From assembly GCA_903813345.2 (NCBI GenBank), contig CAIIXF020000009.1, forward strand, positions 27,502,740 through 27,566,739: a DNA stretch of 64,000 nt. Direction: 5' to 3'. Origin of the DNA: Owenia fusiformis (lineage: Eukaryota; Annelida; Polychaeta; Sabellida; Oweniidae). Both the position numbers and the translations under genes were made by a program. Shown one piece after another: positions 1-12,485 of this stretch (its first letter is position 1; each line of letters opens with the position of its first letter). Under the pieces are notes generated by a model that saw nothing but the letters and a program-made list of their open reading frames with translations, was not told the origin of the DNA and searched no databases.

Positions 1-75
1 TACAATACAATCCAATCCAATACAATCCAATCCAATACAATGCAATACAATACAATACAATCCAATACAATGCAA
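1..75. repeat. pentanucleotide microsatellite
   Basis: Runs of TACAA and CCAAT pentamers alternate up to the intron sequence before the first astacin exon. The array continues off the left edge, so its full length is unknown. It lies in an intron of the first astacin gene. Confidence 0.9.
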
Positions 76-115
76 GAGCATACGTATACCATATATGTAT
101 TTTTAATTCCAACAG

Positions 116-3100
116 AAATATAGGACGTCAATATTCAATAGTGCATACTTTAGTTATGGCGGTACGTATGGTTACGGTTGGATTTACTATGGGTTAGGGC
201 GCATACCATATTATGTTACCCCGGACTTCAAGCAGAGAACTGCAGCCGAAGGTATGAATCATGGCAGGAATAAAAGATCTAGATTATTAAATAATTTATA
301 TAAATGTATCTATATTTACAGGGTAGCATTAAGTAGTAATCCATGAATAAAAAATACACCCCCCCCCCTTCATAAAGGATCAACACTTATCAAACACTTC
401 TTTAGTTCTTGGTATCATATGTTCGGAATAAAATGAAACATCTATCCGAGCCTCATTGGAACAAAATGACAAAAACACAACGTGTTTAGGTCTCTCAATA
501 TTGTAATTGTACAAAGGAAAGTTTGGTTGATTTAAAAAAGTATCTTGTTAATGAAATTAAAGGTTTGTCTTTAGTTTTTATCTATTTCGGGGGTTTTTGT
601 TTTAATTTTTTGAATACTTTTTGTTAAATCAACCAAATCACGAATCACCAATCAACTTTGCACAACTATAATTTTGGGAAATCTAAGAAAATGTTGTATG
701 CTATTTTGTTTAAACAAGCTTCGCAAAGATATTTCATTCTCAAGAAATGGTAAAACGGATCAAAAAAACAATTGCACTAAAAAACAAAAAATGTTAACAA
801 AAACAGTTATATAAAATATGTATAAATTATTTTCGCATTAAATTGTTGTCAATCAGTCAACATTACATAAAGGACCGTGTTTTTTACAGAATGTTTTCAA
901 TTGGTTTCAGAAAAAAATTGTTGAATTCAGTTCACCATATCGATACCAATCCGTTGATAACCGATCGCGAACCTTTTTCATTGGCTATGGATAGTCATAT
1001 CAAAGCATGTCAATGTTTGATCTTGATTTTTGTCATTGAACATTTCGGAAGTTGACGATTTAACAATTTATAATCGCAACAAATAAAACAGGTTTTTATA
1101 TGTCATTCAAAAGGGGACGTCCAGTTTTCCGAACAAAAGGAGGAGAGAGAACCATCAGAATTCTGACACTAAATATAAATCTTTATTTTGACCTAGACAA
1201 TCTAAAATGGGTCTACTTTTTAAAAATTGTGGATACCTTTCAATTCTATTTTCCAAACAATGGTATAAAGTCCTTATCGTCTATTTGCCTTATCAGACAA
1301 TTTCGTGATTTAAAACCAATTGACTGTGAAAAACAACTCAACCTGCATTCCGATTAAAACACGTCCAATTTTATTAAATATATTTAGTATTTGGTGGAAA
1401 ATTTTCATTTTTTACTTTTAATCATAATTTTCAAATTTGATTTATTTAGGCAACGGATCGCATACACCTTACGAGATTTTTATGGACGCAATTGCATACA
1501 TTAAGAATGAGGTTGCGTGCGTAGACTTTTTCCCATTTGAGGGAGCAACAACACCATACTACGTATTGGTTGACTATGGAGCTAGGTACGTACCATGCAT
1601 TTAAACGAATAATCGAGTCCTTAATAATAAAACCGGGGGGGGGGGGGTCCCAAAGATGAATGTTGGTACTGTCTCCGGTACTGTCACATTCTAGAAATAA
1701 TTTTGAAACAGGCATCATTTGTCATTGGAATTAATCTCAAATGTTCGCTGTTTTATGCCGGGGTCACATTTTCTCAGATTTATCGGCCGGCCTCAGGCTG
1801 ATTGAATATTTTGTTCAAAATTGTTTGTACAGTTTTGACCAGAATACTCAATCGCCCGGGCGCCAGCCGATGAATCGGAGCAAATGTACCCAGGTTTTAT
1901 GATCTCTAGAAGTTTGGATTGCGTAACTTAAATAGTATTACCGTAATTTAGAGATAATAGTGTTTAACTGAAATAAACTGCAATGGCCACGATTTCAAAT
2001 TTTACTTTGTGCATGCGCGGCTCTGGGAAATATGTGCTCATGTTTGTTTACGTAATCATAATCTTCAATTTGAATGGACGTTATTCGTAATTCGAATAAT
2101 AATCATGTTCATGTATACCAAGTACAAGTCTTTCAGTATTGTACAGCTAATTTTGCTCTCAAACTTTTATTTTATTTCTTGTCATTCATCATTCATTCAC
2201 TTCCTTTTCATATTAGGTAATCATGACTTATAGTGATACGTCGTCAGATACTGTACGTCACGGCGTAACATTGTAATCGTTGATTTACCAACAAAAATGC
2301 GCGCCATGCTCCTCCAATTGCAAGTTATTGCAATAGTTATAATATTCGTGGAATCTTCTTAAAAATTTGTTTTGTTCAGATTAATGCTACAATACAATTC
2401 TATAGTCAAAATGTCACGATATACAGAATTAGAATCACCAGAAAGTTGACATTTCAAACACTACCTGTTTTCTTCTTTGTCGCGCTTTCGGCCCTGCGCT
2501 CTCTTTGTCGCACCGTCTTTCTAGACTCTTTCACAGAGCCCCCTGTCAGATTCAACTGATATTCACAGACGGGAAGATATTAAGGACTGTTAAATTAATT
2601 ATTTGTAATTTATTTTAACTCGAGTATTAAGTTTCATTTTGTTAAAGCAATGAATAATAAAGGAGAACATATACTACGCTAACGGCATAACGTCTTATTT
2701 TGTATTAGGCTTCACCTAGGGTTGCGGTGATAAAGTGATGAAAATTCCAGGGGGTTCAGTTTTTACAATTTTGGGCCAAAATCACTTTAAAAGTGCTCAG
2801 AATGGTGAAAAACTGCATGAAAATATTGTGGGGGGGCTACGGGTCTGTACAATAAACATAGCTAAGAATTCTTAAGGATTTTCCTGTTCATTGACACACT
2901 GCTTAATTCCAAGAATAATATCGGATATAATCAGTATGCACTTGAGAAGTGGTAAAAATAATATGGCGATTTAATATATGACGTTGAAGAGTTTGATTTT
3001 TTGAATTCTTAATAATCTGTTTTTGTGTGATCTAGTGATGTCTCATTTTAAAGGTATTTATATTTTGTATTTTGTAGTTAGTTTAGCCTTGTTTTAGTTA

Positions 3101-4104
3101 TTTTTTATTGATTGATTTGGATAAATATAAACAAGTGCTCAAACACTACCTGTTTATATTTATATTATTTGTAATCGTAAAATGAAAAAGCGGGATATAC
3201 ATAATATAGAGGGCAAATTATTTATCAATGATAAAAGTGGGATCAGTTGTCTTGGAATGACTTGTCTTGTCATCAATTAGATGTCTTGGGATGAGTTGTC
3301 TAAGGGATGAGTTGTCTTGGGATGACTTGTTTTAGGGATGACTTGTCTTGGGATGACTTGTCTTGGAATGAGCTGTCTTAGGGATGAGTTGTCTTGGGAT
3401 GAGATTCTTGGGATGAGTTGTCTTAGGGATGACTTGTCTTAGGGGTGAGTTGTCTTGGGATGAGATGTCTTGGGATGAGTTGTCTTAGGGATGGCTTTTC
3501 TTGGGATGAGTTGTCTTGGGGTGAGATGTCTAGAAACCGTTTTTAATGAAGTCAGTAAGCAATGAAATAACACGTGTTTTGTAGTTGCCAAGCTGAGATT
3601 GGCTGCAGAATGAAAAGTGGACAAAAATTAGATCTTGGACCATACTGCACCTTCAAAAGGGGAACTGTTTTACACGAAATAATGCATGTACTTGGATTTT
3701 ATCATGAGCACACGCGACAAGACAGGGATTCTGAGGTTACAGTGCACCTTGAAAACGTAGAGACAAGTATGTGATTTCTCGTACGACCTTAATTATTTCA
3801 TTCATTTGATTTCCACCGTTCGAGTGAACATGCTATTATGGTTATACATATGTTTTAAGGTCCAAATGACAGAAGATCTAATTTTGATGTTGTATCAACC
3901 GACTTTGTGGATCATTCACCTGTCTATGACTGCGGATCCGTCATGCACTATACACACAATGCGTATAGCACCGACAAGTTTTCCCTGGATACGATCACTG
4001 GGAAGACAACAGCATGTAGGAATGTAATGGGACAGAGGGTTGATTTTAGTCCGATAGATAAAGCAACACTTGCTGCGAAATATGGCCCACCCTGTCCGGC
4101 ATAG
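116..4104 (+). CDS. astacin-family zinc metalloprotease, 5' partial (tandem copy 1)
   Basis: Secreted zinc endopeptidase of the astacin (M12A) family. Four exons join in frame with GT..AG introns: 116-251, 1450-1585, 3585-3766 and 3860-4104 (stop TAG), giving 232 residues. The first visible exon contains RIPYYVTPDF, the usual start of the mature astacin domain after a Tyr/Gly-rich stretch. Exon 3 carries the zinc site HEIMHVLGFYHEHTRQDRD, matching HExxHxxGxxHExxR with all three His and the catalytic Glu. Exon 4 has the Met-turn SVMHY with the zinc-ligand Tyr. The protein ends just after the catalytic domain (KYGPPCPA), so there are no CUB, EGF or ShK modules. Signal peptide and propeptide exons must lie left of the window, because the complete neighbour has them in separate exons. 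Intron phases in the catalytic domain match those of the second astacin exactly, showing tandem duplication. Substrate is unknown; family members act in digestion, hatching or matrix processing. Confidence 0.93.
3238..3533. repeat. 16-17 bp G-rich minisatellite in astacin-1 intron
   Basis: About 17 degenerate copies of a unit like GGGATGAGTTGTCTTG fill the intron end, stopping about 50 bp before the acceptor of the active-site exon. G and T are strongly biased to the + strand. Short open frames across it are repeat translations, not genes. Confidence 0.9.
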
Positions 4105-4696
4105 ACTTACATTCATTCATTTCATTTTGTTTGCACAACAATAGTATATAACATAGAAGAAATCGTTGATTGTGAATAAGAACGAGTTTTGTTATGAATC
4201 TAAACACATTGGTGAAAAGAGACCGTACAGATGAAAACCATATCAAAAAGCACAAGTTTCTAGAAAACAAGCCCGTATTAATGTTGTCGCCTTTTCGAAA
4301 TTAAATCGATTGACGTTGAATTAGAACCCACGCTTGAATCCAATAAGTTTGACTTTTTCCCATAGCTGTATCATTTTCAAATGACTCCAGTTACCCCCTT
4401 TATATTGCACATGGTTTATTTTCTCGACATGGTACAAACCATCGTGATAAAGACGGTGGAGGCATCGGGTTCTTTATCAAAAATGATGTCACCATACTCA
4501 ATGTCTTCATTTTTAAGATTAAGCCTTTTGAGAGATACTGGTTTACTTAGTTTAAAAATTCCAAATAAAAATTGAGGAAGTAGCATATTTTCTTCCGTTG
4601 ATATCATAGGCCAGTTACTGGTTAAGCCTCCGTAATTGTACACCATATTATCGTATGATCTGTAAAATGAAGCCTTCTGATTGGTCAATTCTTGTG

Positions 4697-4800
4697 CTGT
4701 ACCAATCTGTATTGCTACTGATAATGTCCGCATTGATCATCTCCGTCGAAATACAGAAAATATTGGTACGGAGGGGACATTCTCAGTAGCAATACAGAGG
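4697..4800. repeat. inverted repeat (short hairpin)
   Basis: Left arm CAATCTGTATTGCTACTG and right arm CAGTAGCAATACAGAG are reverse complements with few mismatches, separated by about 45 bp. It is probably a decayed MITE end pair. No target duplication was seen. Confidence 0.6.
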
Positions 4801-4821
4801 ATCACACGATAAAAACGTTTT

Positions 4822-4949
4822 TGAATGATTTGAAGTGCAATACAAGATATATACTGTCTCGATATTCTGTATTGGCACTCGACTTCGTCTCGTTCAAATA
4901 CGGAATATCTCGAGCAGAATATATCCTGTATTGCACTTCAAATCATTCA
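4822..4949. repeat. cruciform-type inverted repeat
   Basis: Arms of about 30 bp (GAATGATTTGAAGTGCAATA and its complement) flank a centre that reads ACTCGACTTCGTCTCG. The same style of CTCG-TTCG-CTCG centre recurs near 8775, 9220 and 39470, so these may be one hairpin family. Confidence 0.75.
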
Positions 4950-5730
4950 ATAACTTATAGTATTTGGGTATTTGGTATTTCAGCTTCATTACTGAGTAAC
5001 GTTATCTTCCACATGGCTTCAAATACATACAATATACGCATGTCTCCACACGTTCCTTCGAGAATTGCCAATTCCAACTGACCTTTGGTGAGAGTAGTGT
5101 ACATCTTACTTCGGTCCAAAGCCTTCTCTATATTCCGGCTTTGAGGAGGAAGATTGAGCTGCCTTAGTATTATAAATATTGTAAATCATTGTGTCACACG
5201 CACAGTAAATATGGCATAATAATATGAAATATACCTTAATGTATAGATTTGAAGAACATCAGCTCACATCCCCGTCTGAATCTACTGTTATATTTGATTT
5301 TTTAAGCGAGAATAATTTCAAATGTTATTCACGTCCAGAACCGGAAGCCATTTTTAGCTACAGCGAGAAAATTTCACCATGTGTCGAAAACTCCGAAATG
5401 AAATTTTGAAATATCTAAATCCAGACAAGCAACGCTTCATCCTAAATATGATTAATATTCTTAAAAATATTTATAAAATTTATTAAAAATGAGTTCTAGG
5501 TGCGTGTAGGTGCGTGTAGCACAGTACATACGAAATCAATAAAGTTTCGTCTAGCTGTAAGCTAGAGACTCGAGTAATGTACATCGATCTGTTCATCTTC
5601 GTACACACCTGGGCTAGTACTTTATCATGATTTAATTATAAGCTTTGTTTCAGGGGGGAAAACGATAAAATTATTAAATTAATTTACTTTGATGCTTTTG
5701 TTCTGTGGAACCCAAATGTCATAAAGGTAA

Positions 5731-5753
5731 TATAAAATGAGGCATATAAAATA
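5731..5753 (+). promoter_or_regulatory. TATA-like elements before astacin-2
   Basis: Two TATAAAA-type matches (5731-5737 and 5745-5751) lie 36-58 bp before the start codon. They would give a very short leader. This is a sequence match only. Confidence 0.35.
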
Positions 5754-5788
5754 ACGTCCACCCAAACAACAAAGAATTGGATCAAGAT

Positions 5789-8700
5789 ATGTTTCAGTAT
5801 ATCAACTCATATATTTTGTACTTGCTGGTTGCGTTTGTGAATGAAGTCAACGCTGTGACAGGGAGTAATGTTGATAAAGAAGGTGATAATGACAAAGAGT
5901 TTGAGAAGACAGGCTTGGTAGGTCAGTATATCGATGCGTGGTTATTCAATTAATGCGCATCCAGATCCTTTGGCCGAAATTGATCTCAGGAACTTAAACT
6001 GATTTAATCGTTTCATTTATGAATCATAGTAGATTAACATTTTCATATCATATTTTGATTTTGGTTTATGACTCGGGCATAAAATTTATTACAGGTAGTA
6101 TGTTACCAAACCCAGACGAACAAGGCCGTAAGTAAAAAAAGTAGATATAAAACATTAGAACATGTTATATTTGATACCACGGTTATGTTACATATTATAT
6201 AGGTGTTACACGTCGCACGAAACAGGAGACAATTAGAGTAACGGCGTCAAAATACAAAAACAATACAATGGGCAGTATAGGGCGCAATCAGCATTATAAC
6301 GTCAAAAACGACAAGCGTTACATTTTGTCAAGTTTAGTCAACCTAAAAATAAGATGCTTTATTCTTATTCAATCCTGGTGATATTCACAGAGCAAGAAGA
6401 TCTCGAGGACAATATTTCTAAAATGTTTTTGATTTTTGAAAAACGGTCAGGAAATCCACTCGGGGCGTTAGTAAAAATTGATATGTATGGAATTTGTGGT
6501 AAAAATCGATGCGTTACATTTTTTCAAGTCTCTAAAAGCAACTCTTATTCTCTTATTATTTGAAAAATAAAGAAATCGGTTATTGTTTTGTAAATGTTGC
6601 CATGACAGTATTGTGCAGTTAATTTTTTTTTGAAATCAGACCTAAATTAGAAGGTTAAATAAAGGTAAACTTATTGCTTGTCTCCTTCGCCTTCAAAACC
6701 TTACACACTTTTGAAAATCTTAAAAGCGTTCATATAAGACGATTTGAACTGTAGCCGCTAGGCAATTGTGACGTCATACAAGCACATGTTTCAATGAATA
6801 AAATGTAGTTAGCGTTTTAAATAAGGCAGATATTAACGCTTAAAGCTGAGATTAACCCGTATTTCCCGAATTGTCCCCAGGTCCGTGCACGTCATATGTA
6901 TCATTTAAGAAATAAAGAATTCCGTACAATGTTATGTACATTACATGTAATAACTCGTACACATAATGCACGAGGGTCGAGCTGAGTATATTATCAGGAT
7001 GGATTATATAGTACATGAGTAAATGCTTTAAATACAATACACAATGTAACAGTGTTCTTTATTGAGCTTCAAATAAACCACCAATCCTTTATAAAATACA
7101 TTGTCCAGTTCTTTATGAAACCATAATGCACTGTGGTGATGTCACACACACTTGGCATATTTGAATATACAAGTAATTAAACCAAATGAATGTTAAGATG
7201 TACATGTAGATGTAGTTAATTCATCCTCTATTATAACTGTGACAAAATATGACGTTCTTTTTATCTGCTTTTTCGAAATTCTCGCAAGCAGTGTGGTCAA
7301 TCCAATAAGGCTGTCGCGAAATCTAATTAATTTTTGGTTCCAGAAGATTAAAATTTATGTTCATTGATTAGAATATGTATATCTTTAATATGTGCTATCC
7401 TTGCTGAGTTGTCAACTTCACTAAACTAAGTATGTCAGATTTAAACTACTTATCAAGTCAAACTTTCTGAACGATTGCTTCCAGCCATGTTTTTATTCTA
7501 GATTACTTCCAAGGCGATATCGACATAGATCCGGATGAAGTGATCCACAGGTTTAAACATATGGGAAAGGTAAATAGTTCGAGAAGATAGAACAATTACA
7601 GAATAACAATCAAATAAATTTAACGTGGTGGAAATTGTAAGAAACATGAGGGAAACATAGCAGCGTTTAATGTTCCGAAAAAACCATCTTGTACATAAAT
7701 CAATAGTCATACTAATGAAGTCAGTTTTTCAGATTCACCGGTGTAACAATTTTATTAGGTTTTGAGAGTCGAAAAAGCATAATTACAACATGGGTCATCA
7801 ATAATTGCAAATAGATACATTTTAAGATTTAAGAATACGATGAATATTTTCGGTTTTCCAAATTCATGTATAGAGAGTTATCACCAAATAAAATTACGGA
7901 CTTATGCCCATCCTGTATATGATCTGTATATCCTTAACTACCAATAATTAAAAAAAACATTAAATATTTATTTTCAGTTCAGAAACAGATTCAATGACTT
8001 TTACTGTAAATACTACTGCTGGCCTGGAGGAATCGTTCCCTATTATTTTGATCCTAATTTCGCATCATTGGATGAGTCGTACGGAGGTTTGTATCTTCCA
8101 ATCATGATCTACACATGTGTACCATTAAAGGTGAAATCCTTGAAGCAAGATCATCATTCATTCGCAAAACTGCTGTCAATGTGCACAAAATACAGGGTGG
8201 TGAGAGAAAATGACACCCTTTCATTTTCCTCATATTTTTGTCATTTGAAGAAATTATTCACTGATATTTTATATATTTGTACATCATTCAATTTCTTATG
8301 GGGTTATTATATTTCATGACCTTCAGATTGATAGTAACAATGTTACAGCACTTTAAACAACATTCCTTCCGTGTGGTCATCATCGTGCTGAAGGCAATCC
8401 TTCGCACAAGTTGTCAATGGCACTGAATGGCCTGAATAACAATAATTATAACATACCTATGATGATGTATAGTGCAAAGTGTACACAAGATAGCGGGCCA
8501 ATATAAGTTTTGAAAAGCCCGCGCCCGCTAACTTTCTGATTGGTCAAGGCGCTGACGTCATAACCAATCAATCGAAGATAAAACTGCGCGAGCAATTTTT
8601 CTAAACTCATTTCAATCATTTTCAAACCATTTGTTTGTCAATTCTATAAGAAAACGGTACTCTCTGACCAGTCTACATCATCATAGGTATGTTATAAATC

Positions 8701-11700
8701 GTTTATGTCACTATCGTGGCACATATGCCCTCGGTTCTCAGAGATCAATGTCCCTCCCAAGGTCGGGCCATATATCACTGAGACCTCGGGCATATATGCC
8801 ACGATAGTGACATAACCTCTAATTATTCCATGGTTGCAAGGATATAGATCGAATATCACATGAAGATCATATTTAGATATCATATTTTAGCAAAAAATTC
8901 ACAAACCATCGAATATCACTTATAAGCTATCGAATATCACGTCTTAAAAGTGATATTCGATGGTTTGAAAAGTGATATTCGATGGTTTGAAAAGTGATAT
9001 TCGATGGTTTCGAATTTTTTCAAAAAGAATTCTTTTTACATTTTATAATTATTTTCAAAAATATTTAAAAAAATCACAATTCACATTTTTCACAATTTTT
9101 TTCAATTATTTTTTCAAATTTTTTCTCAAATTATATTTTTCCACTTTTTTCGCCGATGCTGATTTCCCATGGAAACATCAATTATATCCACTCATGTATA
9201 CAAATACAAAAATGGATACTCGTTCGCTGCGCTCACTCATGAAGATATCAATATCCACTCATGGATATAAATGATATTTTTTCAAATCCATAGGATATTC
9301 CTATATGATCTCCTTTTCGAGGTCTGCAATTGTCCTGAGGACATTCTTGTACACTTTATCTTGAAGTCAAGTTAGGACGTTTTGGACAATGTGTGCAGGC
9401 TTGCCTTCATCGCAATAGTAGTAACTGTTGTGCTGTAACATTGTGACTATCAGTTTCATGGTCTTGAAATATGTTAGGTTGGTAGGAAATTGAATGATGT
9501 ACACTTGTGCCAAATATCGGGGAGCAATTGTTTAGAATTACAATGATATAAGGAAAATAGCGGCAGGGTTGCCGTTTTACAACGTACAACAATTCGCCAG
9601 GAAGTTATCTGGGGACGAGAGAAAATTCTGGTTTCTACCAATATTCCCCAAATATTGAAGCCATAAAACCGAGATCAACATAGCTGTAGAAACATGTGGA
9701 AATTCACAATATCAAAAATGAATTCGTCTCATCTGTCATGCAACTTATATTATATTCCATTGCCCTGTTCAATATTCATCAGAGACAGAAATATCCCATC
9801 GAGGGTATATTGCAGTTAAAGTTTTTGGAATCTTAGAGTTTTTTGGAATCAGAAGGGATATAACAAAACCAAGTCTTCAGTCTCGTTAAAATAACTGTAC
9901 TGTATGAATTCTAAATGCTGTCTCTCAGTAGAAATGTACATGGTGTCCATAAAGTCGCATTCCACTTTCCACAATATTTGTATTGTCATTGTAAAGAGAC
10001 TTTACAGATACCCTGTATATTCATGCGAAAGGGTACTTCTGAAAGATAAGTACATTTGGTTCAAATTTGTATTGAACTATTAACTATTATTCAATTCGTA
10101 CTGTGTCAATTTTAACAGATGGTTGTAAAACTACTCCAAAGCAACAGGTATTGAAAGCGATGGCTCATATAAGTGAACATACGTGCATCAAATTTAAAAA
10201 GAGATCTAATGCGGATAAACGGTTCATCATATTCAGATATGGAAATGGGTAAGTCAGAATTCAAGTGAAAAATGAACATTTGGGCTTTCGTTTCAAACTG
10301 TTGCTTATACCGAATAGTTTACTCGAGCTAGAATTTCACGTTCCGTATTTGAACGTATATTCAGCAAATGTCTAAAAATGATAATAGTTAAGAACAAATA
10401 CCCAGGCAACTTCTTATATGTATTATCCTTGACCTTAGGTGTAGAGGTCCAGTTAAATAATGTTATTTAAATGATGAAAATGTTGTTTTGATATTTTACT
10501 CTTCAAGACGTTTTGATACTTTATCAGTTCTATATGGCTTTGATTTAAATGATTAATTACAGGAATATTCATTCCAAAGAGAATGTCAATAAAAATCCAA
10601 CAATTTGCAAGCTATATTTATTTTTTCAGTAGCTACAGAATTAAGCTTTTAGTCTAAGATTTAAGAATATGAAGGGTTGCCGTAGGCTCACTGACGAGTT
10701 TGGGAAATTTTGCTCTTCTTATTCTTAACTTATAGCATTTTCATGCATGTATTCAGTTGCTCTTCCAAGCCGGGAAGAAATTATGATGCGAGGCCCCAGG
10801 ACATTTCACTCGGTGTAAATTGTACACTCACTGTTGGGACCCCCATTCATGAAATCATGCATGCCCTCGGTTTCTACCATGAACATATGCGGTCCGATAG
10901 GGACAAATATATCAGCGTTCAAGAAAACAACATTTTACCAGGTACTATAATACTACTGTATTTGATACAAAAGACAATGTCGATATATCGCGTGTTGCCT
11001 TCAAATTGTCACAGAAAATTTAAGAAAACAGAAAAATGTCATTTTAAATATGTAGTAGTCCAGTAGTCCACAAGACGCCAGAAACATCGATAAAGCCCAG
11101 TAAGTATACACCAATGGGGCAAGTTGGGACCTCCATAGACTTGACATTGCGTGGGACCTCGTGGGACTTCTTGGGATTTTGCCCGATCTTGCCCAATCGA
11201 TACCCATGAGGTCCGACGTGGGACTCAGTGGGATTCGATAGTGCAACTTCGGGCAAAATCCCACGAAGTCCCATCTTCCCCCATCGAGAATGAACATGTT
11301 CATTCTTTCCATGTGGCATCGTGGGATTTTAGATCGTGTGACTTGTTGTATGTAGCCCAACATAAACCAATCGGGTACGGTGGGATTTGATGGGACTCTA
11401 AAAGGCTCGATAGGGCATGATGGGACTCGATGGGGAAAAGTAATCAAGCTCACATGGGACTCATTGGGATTCGATGGAACAAGATGGGACTCGGTGGGGC
11501 AAGATGGAACTCGATGGGGCAAGATGGGTCTCGATGGGGCAAAGTTATCAAGCTCACATGGCACTCGTTGGGATTCGATGGGACTCGGTGGGGCAAGATG
11601 GAACTCGATGGGGTAAGTGGGATTTCCCCAATTTGTGTATACTGGGCTTAAAATCCCTCAAGCTGATGTTAAAATGCAGATGATGAATACAATAGTTATT

Positions 11701-11984
11701 CTAGCAATCCTAATCGAAATCGGTTCGAAGAGTTCAAACACAGTGCACTATACATTTCAGGTCTGCTCGGTGCATTTGGTAAGATCTCTTCAGCGGTAAT
11801 AGAAATGGGAACACCATATGACTACAGCTCTGTCATGCATTACTCCAATTATGCGTTCACTGCAAATGGGAAGCCTACACTGGTATCACTCGATACATCC
11901 AAGAAGATAGGCCAGCGAGATTTTCTCAGTCATATTGATATCTTAGAAATTAATAAGATGTATGGCTGCTCGAATTATCTATGA
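5789..11984 (+). CDS. astacin-family zinc metalloprotease, complete (tandem copy 2)
   Basis: Secreted astacin (M12A) protease, 320 residues from seven exons: 5789-5921, 6095-6127, 7502-7569, 7978-8086, 10119-10248, 10757-10941 and 11680-11984. All borders are GT..AG and all phases close. Exon 1 encodes a signal peptide (MFQYINSYILYLLVAFVNEV, cleavage probably after NA). Exon 3 has FQGDIDID, the propeptide F-x-G-D motif whose Asp holds the zinc in the zymogen. Exon 4 has GGIVPYYFDP, the mature N-terminus. Exon 6 has the zinc motif HEIMHALGFYHEHMRSDRD; exon 7 has the Met-turn YSSVMHYSNYAF and the family ending IGQRDFLSHIDILEINKMYG. There are no C-terminal accessory domains. A stretch of about 20 residues just before YDYSSVMHY is longer than usual. 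An in-frame GT inside the last exon (ISG|LLG) is read through, not spliced. Introns hold a TIR element, hairpins and a minisatellite MITE. Confidence 0.95.
6204..6900 (+). mobile_element. non-autonomous TIR element, copy A (in astacin-2 intron 2)
   Basis: This 697-bp unit is nearly identical, in reverse orientation, to 21329-22242. Its ends are imperfect inverted repeats: TGTTACACGTCGCACGAAAC at the left, and TACATATGACGTGCACGG read from the right, each followed by a GGGGACAATT-like stretch. Copy A lacks about 210 bp that copy B has. A short open frame (MLYSYSILV...) occurs in both copies but matches no family I know. No clear target duplication was seen. Confidence 0.8.
8494..8575. promoter_or_regulatory. 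GC-rich promoter-like patch in astacin-2 intron 4
   Basis: In AT-rich surroundings there is a GCGGGC..GCCCGC hairpin (8494-8530), then an inverted CCAAT box pair (GATTGGT at 8538, ACCAATCA at 8563) around a perfect CRE, TGACGTCA, at 8553-8560. It may be the promoter of a decayed element or an intronic enhancer. No exon follows that I can recognise. Confidence 0.4.
8704..8816. repeat. inverted repeat, about 38-bp arms
   Basis: TTATGTCACTATCGTGGCAC and its complement bound the unit; the arms continue through ATATGCCCTCGG. The loop is about 38 bp. It would fold as a strong hairpin in the intron transcript. Confidence 0.85.
8905..9012. repeat. mixed direct and inverted copies of AAAGTGATATTCGATGG
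   Basis: Three direct copies of a 21-bp unit (AGTGATATTCGATGGTTTG) are preceded by two inverted copies (ACCATCGAATATCACTT, CTATCGAATATCACGT). The following 300 bp is T-rich low-complexity sequence ending near a short hairpin around CCACTCATGGATATAAATG. Confidence 0.8.
11092..11652. mobile_element. MITE with internal minisatellite (astacin-2 intron 6)
   Basis: Ends are inverted repeats (TAAAGCCCAGTAAGTATACA at left; the complement of the right end starts TTAAGCCCAGTATACACAAA). Inside lie an inverted GGGATTTTGCCCGA..GGGCAAAATCCC pair and then many copies of a unit like GATGGGACTCGATGGGGCAA. The array ends about 30 bp before the acceptor of the last astacin exon. Overlapping frames on both strands here are repeat translations. 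Confidence 0.75.
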
Positions 11985-12485
11985 AACTACTTTTGTTTGG
12001 AGTTCCATTGACTGATAGAGTACATTATTTTGCTAGATAACTTAACGGATCTCTGGCAATAACATCATACAATGTCAGCCAGTAATTGTATACGAAATGT
12101 CAGTCGTAATATTGCAATACATTTTTAAAAACAAAATATATCTTCTGTGCATCTATTTTTATTCCCACTGTAGACAATTATTTATCATCAGCATCCTACC
12201 TTGTCGGACCTTTTTTAATTTATATTGAAATATGCGAATCAAGCCTGTTAAAAACATTTATTTCAAACACCGTTTATCATCCTTTCCGAATGTACTCAAT
12301 TTTTAATTTTGTGAATGTACTGACGATTTATCCATATCATTGCATCATTTTATCACCGGCCTTCACATCCAAATTTCTTCTCCCTCACCATATAAGCATG
12401 TGACTATAAGTGCATCCTTTCCCAGAATTTGAAATACGATAATGTACCTTTTAAAATAGATAAAATGTGCATGATTTCATGTACA
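11985..12485. other. convergent 3' spacer
   Basis: The 3' ends of astacin-2 (+) and the ferritin-like gene (-) face each other across about 500 bp. A minus-strand AATAAA (complement at 12257-12262) and another at 12158-12163 are possible poly(A) signals for the ferritin-like gene. No other feature was seen. Confidence 0.5.

Larger units (their letters stand above)
4105..5730. other. intergenic spacer between the two astacin genes
   Basis: No exon or conserved protein could be recognised. It contains the two hairpin repeats listed separately and otherwise AT-rich unique-looking sequence. Confidence 0.6.

Noticed and set aside
6354-6563. Frame MLYSYSILV.. as a real gene
   Set aside because: It lies wholly within a non-autonomous repeat; the second copy diverges at the C-terminus by a frameshift, and there is no known domain.
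11001-11683. Several overlapping open frames on both strands (up to 187 codons)
   Set aside because: They are translations of the G-rich minisatellite; the apparent proteins are repeats of the same short word in every frame.
11760-11764. Possible donor (TCAG|GTCTGC) splitting the last astacin-2 exon
   Set aside because: Reading straight through keeps the frame and gives the family ending, including the Met-turn, with no need for another intron.
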